Below are positions 28,223 through 33,177 of a stretch of DNA of 33,177 bases, piece by piece. Numbering within the stretch: position 1 is the first letter of the stretch; every line of letters starts with the position of its first letter. The notes under the pieces are model-generated. The model worked only from the letters and a program-made list of their open reading frames with translations. It was not told the origin of the DNA and ran no database searches. Location of the stretch: assembly GCA_035760965.1 (NCBI GenBank), contig DASTRY010000034.1, positions 1-33,177 of the forward strand, given 5' to 3'. Position numbers and translations under genes: made by a program. The stretch is from JADGHX01 sp035760965. Its GTDB lineage: Bacteria > Pseudomonadota > Gammaproteobacteria > Steroidobacterales > Steroidobacteraceae.

Positions 28223-30160
28223 ATGCTCCGGCATGTGCAGCCGCGACCTCTTTTGACGAGCCTGGCCGCCGCGCTCCTCGTGTTCGGTACGGTGTGGGGC
28301 ATCCGCGAGCTCGGCTTGCTCCAGACGGCGGAGCTCTATGCCTACGATGCCTACCTTGCAGCCGCCAACGCATCGAAATCTGGACAGCCTCGGGTAACGC
28401 TCGTGGAGCTCACTGAGGACGACATCCGCTACCTCGGCCGCTGGCCGATGTCCGACGAGCAGCTCGCCGCCGCGCTGGAGCGCCTCTTTGCGGCTGGCCC
28501 ACGCGTCGTCGGCGTGGACATCTATCGCGACGTCCCGGTCCCGCCGGGCACGGATCGCCTCACGGCGCTGCTCACCTCGCGCGACGACCTGGTAGCGGTG
28601 ACGAAGTACCCCGACCCCTCCGGGCGCGGCGTCCCCCCGCCGCCGGCATTGCGCGGGACCTCGAAGATCGGCTTCAACGATGTCGTCACCGACGTCGACG
28701 GCACCGTGCGGCGCGCGCTCGTGTTCGTCGATGACGGCAACGAGGTCGAGCTGTCGTTCGCGCTGCGCCTCGCCCTGGCCTATCTCGCGCCCCATGGGAT
28801 CGGCATGACGACCGATCCGTCCCAGCCGGACATCATGAAGCTCGGCGCAACGACCATCGCGCCTCTCGAATCGCACGACGGCGGCTTCGTCGACGCGGAC
28901 ACCGCCGGGTACCAGTTCCTCATGGATTACGCCGCGCCGCCGTTCGAGCGCGTCCGGCTGCGGGATGTCATGACAGGCGGCGTGCCGCCCGAGCGGCTCC
29001 GGAACCGCATCGTCATCCTTGGCGTCGCCGCCATCAGCGTCAAAGACGAATTCCGAATTCCGCACTACCAGCCCGGCGCCGGCGACGACGGCACTATCGC
29101 GGGCATCGCGCTCCACGGGCACATCGCCGACCAGCTCGTGCGCGCCGCGCTCGATGGCGACCGGCCGCTCGGCACCTGGAGCGACGGCTCCGAGTACGCG
29201 TGGATCCTGAGCTGGTGCTTGCTCGGCGCACTCGCCGGCCTCTGGGTGCACTCCGCGCGTCGGCTCCTGCTCATCAGCATCGCGGGAGTCGCGCTGATCC
29301 TCGCGCTCGCGTTCGTCGCGTTCATGACGCGCCTCTGGATTCCGACGGTGCCGGCCCTCGCCGGCTGGCTCGTTGCGCTCGCCGCGGTCACGGGTTACCG
29401 AGTGCACGCCGAACGGCTGGAGCGCACGACGCTCATGCACCTCTTTTCGAAACACGTTTCGCCGGAGGTGGCCGAGACGATCTGGGCGCATCGCGCGGAG
29501 CTCATCGAAGGCGGCCGCCTCTCCGGACGGCAGCTCACCGCGACGGTCATGTTCCTGGATCTCGCCGGCTTCACCGGCGCCTCGGAAACCCTCACGCCGC
29601 ACGCCCTCATGGACTGGCTGCGGGTCGCGACGGAAACCATGAGCCGCGTGGTGATGCGTCACTCCGGCGTCATCGACGACTACTTCGGCGACGGCATCAA
29701 GGCGAACTTCGGCGTCCCGTTCGAACGGCGAAGCGAAAGCGAGATCGACGCGGATGCCCTGAACGCCGTGCGTTGCGCGCTCGAGATGCGCGCGGCTCTC
29801 GATAGTCTGAACGCATCGTGGACCCGCCATGGCGCACCGACGGCGCGGCTGCGCATCGGCATCGCCACCGGTCCCGTCGTTGCAGGGAGCGTCGGCAGCA
29901 CGGAGCGCATGAAGTACACCACCGTCGGCGATACAGTGAACGTCGCCGCACGTCTCGAGGCGTTCGATCGCGAAGGGTTCGCGGCGATGAATGCCAACGA
30001 ACCGTGCCGCATACTCGTGAGCGCGGAAACGCACCGACGCGTCGCGCCGTTCGTGCAAGCCGAATCGCTGGGCGCGGTGTCGCTGAAAGGCAAGGAGCAG
30101 GACGTCATCGTATTCCGCATTTTGGGCGCGGCAGAATCTGCCGAGGAGGCGCACACATGA
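28223..30160 (+). CDS. CHASE2-domain class III nucleotide cyclase
   Basis: A 645-residue membrane protein. After an N-terminal helix, residues about 35-310 form an extracytoplasmic CHASE2 sensor (LYAYDAYLAA, VVGVDIYRD, IGFNDVVTDVDGTVRR, RIVILGVAAISVKD). Then come three membrane helices (about 330-395) and a class III cyclase (about 430-640). The metal-binding aspartates are Asp446 (FLDLAGFT) and Asp490 (DYFGDGI), with GDTVNVAARLE for the transition-state Asn and Arg. At the position that normally bears the adenine-selecting Lys (DKFIGD pattern) the sequence is DDYFGD, so Asp486 replaces it and ATP specificity should not be assumed. AAAGG precedes the start by eight bases. Its stop overlaps the DUF928 gene start (ATGA), making a two-gene operon. 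Confidence 0.9.
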   Translation: MLRHVQPRPLLTSLAAALLVFGTVWGIRELGLLQTAELYAYDAYLAAANASKSGQPRVTLVELTEDDIRYLGRWPMSDEQLAAALERLFAAGPRVVGVDIYRDVPVPPGTDRLTALLTSRDDLVAVTKYPDPSGRGVPPPPALRGTSKIGFNDVVTDVDGTVRRALVFVDDGNEVELSFALRLALAYLAPHGIGMTTDPSQPDIMKLGATTIAPLESHDGGFVDADTAGYQFLMDYAAPPFERVRLRDVMTGGVPPERLRNRIVILGVAAISVKDEFRIPHYQPGAGDDGTIAGIALHGHIADQLVRAALDGDRPLGTWSDGSEYAWILSWCLLGALAGLWVHSARRLLLISIAGVALILALAFVAFMTRLWIPTVPALAGWLVALAAVTGYRVHAERLERTTLMHLFSKHVSPEVAETIWAHRAELIEGGRLSGRQLTATVMFLDLAGFTGASETLTPHALMDWLRVATETMSRVVMRHSGVIDDYFGDGIKANFGVPFERRSESEIDADALNAVRCALEMRAALDSLNASWTRHGAPTARLRIGIATGPVVAGSVGSTERMKYTTVGDTVNVAARLEAFDREGFAAMNANEPCRILVSAETHRRVAPFVQAESLGAVSLKGKEQDVIVFRILGAAESAEEAHT

Positions 30161-30900
30161 AGACCTTCCATGTCACCCTTGCGCTGTGCGGACTGGGCAT
30201 GCTGGCGGCGGCCGCGGTCGCGAAGGACGCCCCCGTCCCACCGAAAGCGGCCGATGCGCCGCGCCCGGATGCCGCTGTGCCCGCGCCCACTGCGCGCAAT
30301 GCGGGGACGGCGCGCCAGATCGTCTTCACGCCTCCGCGGCGTGGCGCGCCGCGCACGCGCACCGGCGGCGGCACGCGAACCGATGGCGCCCCGATCGACA
30401 TCGCGGTGCTCGTGCCCGAGGACACCGGGCTCACGATCTCGGAGCAGCCGACGCTCTACTGGCAGCTGTCGCAGGATACGCAAGCGCAGTTCGAATTCGT
30501 GCTGAGCGACGAGCGACAGGTGGCGCCGCTCTGGCGCCAGAGCGTCACGGATACGTTCCGCGCCGGCATCCATGCCCTGCCGGTCTCGAACATGAACCTC
30601 ACTCTCGCGCCGGGCGTGAGCTATCGATGGTTCGTCGCCCTCGTCCGAAATCCGGACCAGCGGTCGAACGACATCGTCTCTTCCGGCACCCTCGAGCGCG
30701 TCGCACCGCCGCCCGCTCTGGATGAGCAGCTCGCCACTACCTCGCTCGAAGAGCGCGCCGCAATCTTCGCCGCGCACGGGCTGTGGTATGACGCGCTCGA
30801 CGCGCTCAACAAGGCCATCGACGCGCATCCAGACGATGCCCACCTGCAGGCGCAGCGCACCGCGCTCCTGAAGCAGGTCGGCATCGGCGGCGGCTCCTAG
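30157..30900 (+). CDS. DUF928-like exported protein
   Basis: A 247-residue protein with a signal peptide (cleavage near AAVAKDA, residue 23) and a Pro/Ala-rich linker. The domain that follows has TGLTISEQPTLYWQLSQDTQ, FEFVLSDE, PLWRQSV and GVSYRWFVAL, the pattern I associate with DUF928. The C-terminal helices (LEERAAIFAAHGLWYDALDAL) resemble a TPR hairpin. I start it at ATG 30157, which overlaps the cyclase stop as ATGA; a longer frame is antisense-like noise within the cyclase. DUF928 genes often sit beside CHASE2 and CHAT genes, as here (from memory). The domain looks immunoglobulin-like and is probably periplasmic, perhaps relaying a signal to the CHASE2 sensor; that is inference. Confidence 0.82.
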   Translation: MKTFHVTLALCGLGMLAAAAVAKDAPVPPKAADAPRPDAAVPAPTARNAGTARQIVFTPPRRGAPRTRTGGGTRTDGAPIDIAVLVPEDTGLTISEQPTLYWQLSQDTQAQFEFVLSDERQVAPLWRQSVTDTFRAGIHALPVSNMNLTLAPGVSYRWFVALVRNPDQRSNDIVSSGTLERVAPPPALDEQLATTSLEERAAIFAAHGLWYDALDALNKAIDAHPDDAHLQAQRTALLKQVGIGGGS

Positions 30901-33177
30901 AGCCAGTTGCTGATCAGCGTGAACGCCGACCAGTAGTACGGGTGGGCGAAGCGCGGGTCCGAGATCAGCTTGCGCTGCGCCTGTTGCAAGGCATGCACTT
31001 TCGACGTGCCCGGCTCGCCGAGCGCGCGATAGAACTCGACGAGAATCTCGCCCGTGGCTTCGTCGGATACCGTCCAGAGAGACCCGAGCACGCTGCGAGC
31101 GCCCGCGCGGATCGCCGTGCCCGACAGTCCGAGGGCGGCGCGCTCATCGCCTTCGGCGGTCTGGCATGCACTGAGCGTCAGCAGCTCGAGAGGCTTGCGG
31201 AACCGCGTCTGCGCGACGAGCTGCTGCAACTCGTTCATCGTGAGCCGGCCATCGTGTGTCACGAGAAAGCTCGAATCGGCCGTCCCGCCGAACACCGCGT
31301 GCGAGGCGACGTGAATGACGTTGGGCTGGCGCTCGGTGACGTACTTGCGGAAGGCGGCCGTGTCGAAGCGGTCGTCGAGAAAGACCGTTCCGCCGATGAT
31401 GCTCTGGATGCCGCGGATCTCTTCCGCCACGAAGGGCAGCGCGGAGAACTGGCCCGCCGGTGTGCTGACGCCCGCGAGCAGCACGTTCAGCTGCGTGGCG
31501 TGCAAGGGCTGCGGCGCGACGAGTCGCAGCATCGGCGTGACGGCAATGGCGAAGCGCTCGGCCAGGAAGTGGTTGCCGTCGTGGAGCGCGGTCATCGGAA
31601 TTTCGTAGAGCACGCCGTCCGGTATGAAAACGAGCGTGTCGACGTGGGACGATTCCAGGTCCTTCACGAACGGCGCGACCAGGACCTGATACAGCTCCTG
31701 CGCCAGCGGCAGGTATTCGCGAGTCGTGCGATTTTCGAGATGCCGGCGGAACTGGCGCACGAGATGCGTGATGTCATCCCGCGATCGATGAACGGTGTAG
31801 CGGCGGACGACGGCGGACGAGCTGACCAGAATCTCCAGTCGGTCCGGCAGCAGAATGGGATACACGATCGCGGTGTCGTTCGAGATTTGCTCCAACGGAA
31901 CGGCCTGCGCGTTGAGCTCCGCGACGCACTCGTCATGAAAATAGTCGCGCAGCTCTGCCGCCTTCAGGCGTTCCACCACATCCCGGGCCTGGAACAGCAG
32001 CTTGCTCTTCGTCGCATCGTCGCTCACCCGGTCGGAGCTGCTGAGAAGCGCCGCCACGAGGCCCTGATAAACAGGCATGACCGAGGTCCGGAACACTTGG
32101 TCGTTCGACCCGTATGAGGCGCGCGCTTCCTGCCGTGCGGCATCGACGAGCGTCATCGCACGCAAGTACGAGTCGAGCGCGTTCTGCGTGGCACCGCGCG
32201 CCCAGTAGATCTGCGCAAGCTGCCAATGCCAGCGGTAGAGCGAGGCGTCTTCCTCCGCCGCCTCGGCGTTCGCCAGCGCGAGCCGCGCAAGGCCTTCGGC
32301 TTCGTCGAGCCGGTTTTCCGATTGATACAGCCGACTGAGACCGCCGAGCGCAAACGCGAGGCTGCGGCGATCCGCAAGGCGCACCGCGAGCTCGCGCGCA
32401 CTGGAAAAGCTGGCGTGCGCTTCGAGAAGCGCGCGGCTCGCCTGGCCGTGCGATCGCGACGCCAGTCGCTCCGCCCTGATGCCGAGATTGATCCGCGCCG
32501 AAACGGCAGCGTAGGACGGATCAAGCGTCCGCAGCGTCGCGTTCGCCGCTTGGATGCGCTCGTACGCGCGTGCCTCCCTTCCGAGCGTCGCTTCCACCGC
32601 CGCGGCATTCGCCAGCGCGTAAGCCTCATAGTCATGAGCATTCGCCTGCCGCGCAACCGCCGCGCTCTCCGTGTACGACTCGAGCGCCGGCTGCAGTCGT
32701 CCCTTCGCGACCAGCAGGTTGCCGCGATTGTTGAGGAGCATCGCACGGAGCTTGCCGTTGCGGACGAGCGCCAGTGCGGCGTTCACGTGTTCTTCCGCGA
32801 CTTCACTCTCGCCGAGCGCGAGCTGAGCGTTGGCCAGCCCACCCAGCGCTGCCGCCATGCGCGCGGAATCCTGCATGCCGCGCGCGATCGTCAAGGCTTC
32901 GTCGAGCGGCGCCAGCGACGCGGCGAATTGACCGCTCGCCTGGCGAGCTTGTGCAAACCCTCGCAACGAATCGCTACGGGCGGCGGGAGTGGCATCCGCA
33001 GCGTTGGCGACGCTACCCCAACCCTCTGCGGCGCTTCGGAACTTGCCTTGAGAGAAATCGAGCGCCGCGGCGGCGGCCGCGCCCGTGGCGAGGGTCGAGC
33101 CCGCGAACGTGTCGGCCTCCTCGAACGCGAGCAGCACCTGCTCGGGTGAGACCGGCAACCCGGGCCGATTGGCGACG
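30897..33177 (-). CDS. TPR-CHAT domain protease (N-terminus beyond window end)
   Basis: At least 759 codons on the minus strand, open to the window edge. The N-terminal two-thirds is built of tetratricopeptide repeats rich in Ala, Leu and Arg. The C-terminal 300 residues form a CHAT caspase-like domain, with the His dyad member in NVIHVASHAVFGG (His codon at 31299-31301) and the Cys in LTLSACQTAEGDE (31164-31166). ALGLSGTAIRAGARSVLGSLW and YYWSAFTLIS follow. Both catalytic residues are intact, so it should be an active cysteine peptidase. A start at 33158 is possible only as TTG and is probably not real. Its stop overlaps that of the DUF928 gene in the palindrome CTAG, so the genes converge. 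Confidence 0.9.
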   Translation of the reverse strand, partial: VANRPGLPVSPEQVLLAFEEADTFAGSTLATGAAAAAALDFSQGKFRSAAEGWGSVANAADATPAARSDSLRGFAQARQASGQFAASLAPLDEALTIARGMQDSARMAAALGGLANAQLALGESEVAEEHVNAALALVRNGKLRAMLLNNRGNLLVAKGRLQPALESYTESAAVARQANAHDYEAYALANAAAVEATLGREARAYERIQAANATLRTLDPSYAAVSARINLGIRAERLASRSHGQASRALLEAHASFSSARELAVRLADRRSLAFALGGLSRLYQSENRLDEAEGLARLALANAEAAEEDASLYRWHWQLAQIYWARGATQNALDSYLRAMTLVDAARQEARASYGSNDQVFRTSVMPVYQGLVAALLSSSDRVSDDATKSKLLFQARDVVERLKAAELRDYFHDECVAELNAQAVPLEQISNDTAIVYPILLPDRLEILVSSSAVVRRYTVHRSRDDITHLVRQFRRHLENRTTREYLPLAQELYQVLVAPFVKDLESSHVDTLVFIPDGVLYEIPMTALHDGNHFLAERFAIAVTPMLRLVAPQPLHATQLNVLLAGVSTPAGQFSALPFVAEEIRGIQSIIGGTVFLDDRFDTAAFRKYVTERQPNVIHVASHAVFGGTADSSFLVTHDGRLTMNELQQLVAQTRFRKPLELLTLSACQTAEGDERAALGLSGTAIRAGARSVLGSLWTVSDEATGEILVEFYRALGEPGTSKVHALQQAQRKLISDPRFAHPYYWSAFTLISNWL

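Noticed and set aside
29909..29914. Lys564 (MKYT) as the adenine-selecting lysine of the cyclase
   Set aside because: It lies near the second specificity region, not four residues before the second metal aspartate where that lysine belongs.
28196..30154. A 652-codon open frame on the minus strand opposite the cyclase
   Set aside because: It mirrors the cyclase in a GC-rich codon phase, has no domain pattern and no ribosome site. The plus strand carries clear catalytic motifs.

Overview
This window is GC-rich, densely coded bacterial DNA. TonB-dependent receptor uptake, a FixJ-type two-component pair, a DUF1294 cold-shock fusion, a CHASE2 cyclase and an FkbH/ACP module together suggest a soil or plant-associated gammaproteobacterium, perhaps Steroidobacteraceae or a Xanthomonadales relative. 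That placement is a guess from gene content; there is no rRNA or marker gene. I saw no tRNA, rRNA, CRISPR array or intact insertion sequence.

Region 1 (1-2.9 kb, minus strand) is a defence and addiction patch. It holds a DarT-type DNA ADP-ribosyltransferase with its NADAR-type antitoxin (cut by the window start). Three small genes precede them, several joined by ATGA stop/start overlaps, with a perfect 14-bp hairpin inside the operon. Next come a short low-molecular-weight phosphatase, an orphan HI1420-type antitoxin and what looks like the C-terminal stub of its lost RelE/ParE-type toxin.

Region 2 (2.96-6.2 kb) has a ClC chloride transporter converging on a peptidoglycan glycosyltransferase with an AsmA-like N-terminal part.

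Region 3 (6.3-17.9 kb, minus strand) is the metabolic core: seven almost contiguous genes with a TetR regulator upstream. In transcription order they are a TonB-dependent receptor, an NAD-type shikimate/quinate dehydrogenase, a 3-dehydroshikimate dehydratase (QuiC type), an MFS anion symporter, an exported BD-FAE-like esterase, an SMP-30-like propeller and an exported type-B carboxylesterase. I read this as an uptake-and-degradation route for plant esters of quinate or shikimate (chlorogenate-like), ending at protocatechuate. A GAACTAGTTC palindrome lies in the receptor promoter, and its half-site recurs in the tetR promoter.

Region 4 (18.3-20.6 kb) has a cold-shock/DUF1294 membrane protein, then a second, N-terminally truncated NADAR copy without DarT plus decayed remnants of the same upstream genes, then an unrecognised secreted protein.

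Region 5 (20.9-24.7 kb, plus strand) has a MASE1-PAS histidine kinase, a FixJ-like regulator and a LysR regulator.

Region 6 (24.9-33.2 kb) has an acyl carrier protein, a hexapeptide acyltransferase and an FkbH protein. Two tandem 39-residue membrane peptides (36/39 identical) follow, then a CHASE2 nucleotide cyclase and a DUF928 protein that converge on a TPR-CHAT protease cut by the window end.

Leads I rate highest: the DarT/NADAR operon with its second, toxin-less copy; the ester-to-protocatechuate operon; the twin micropeptides; and the CHASE2/DUF928/CHAT module.
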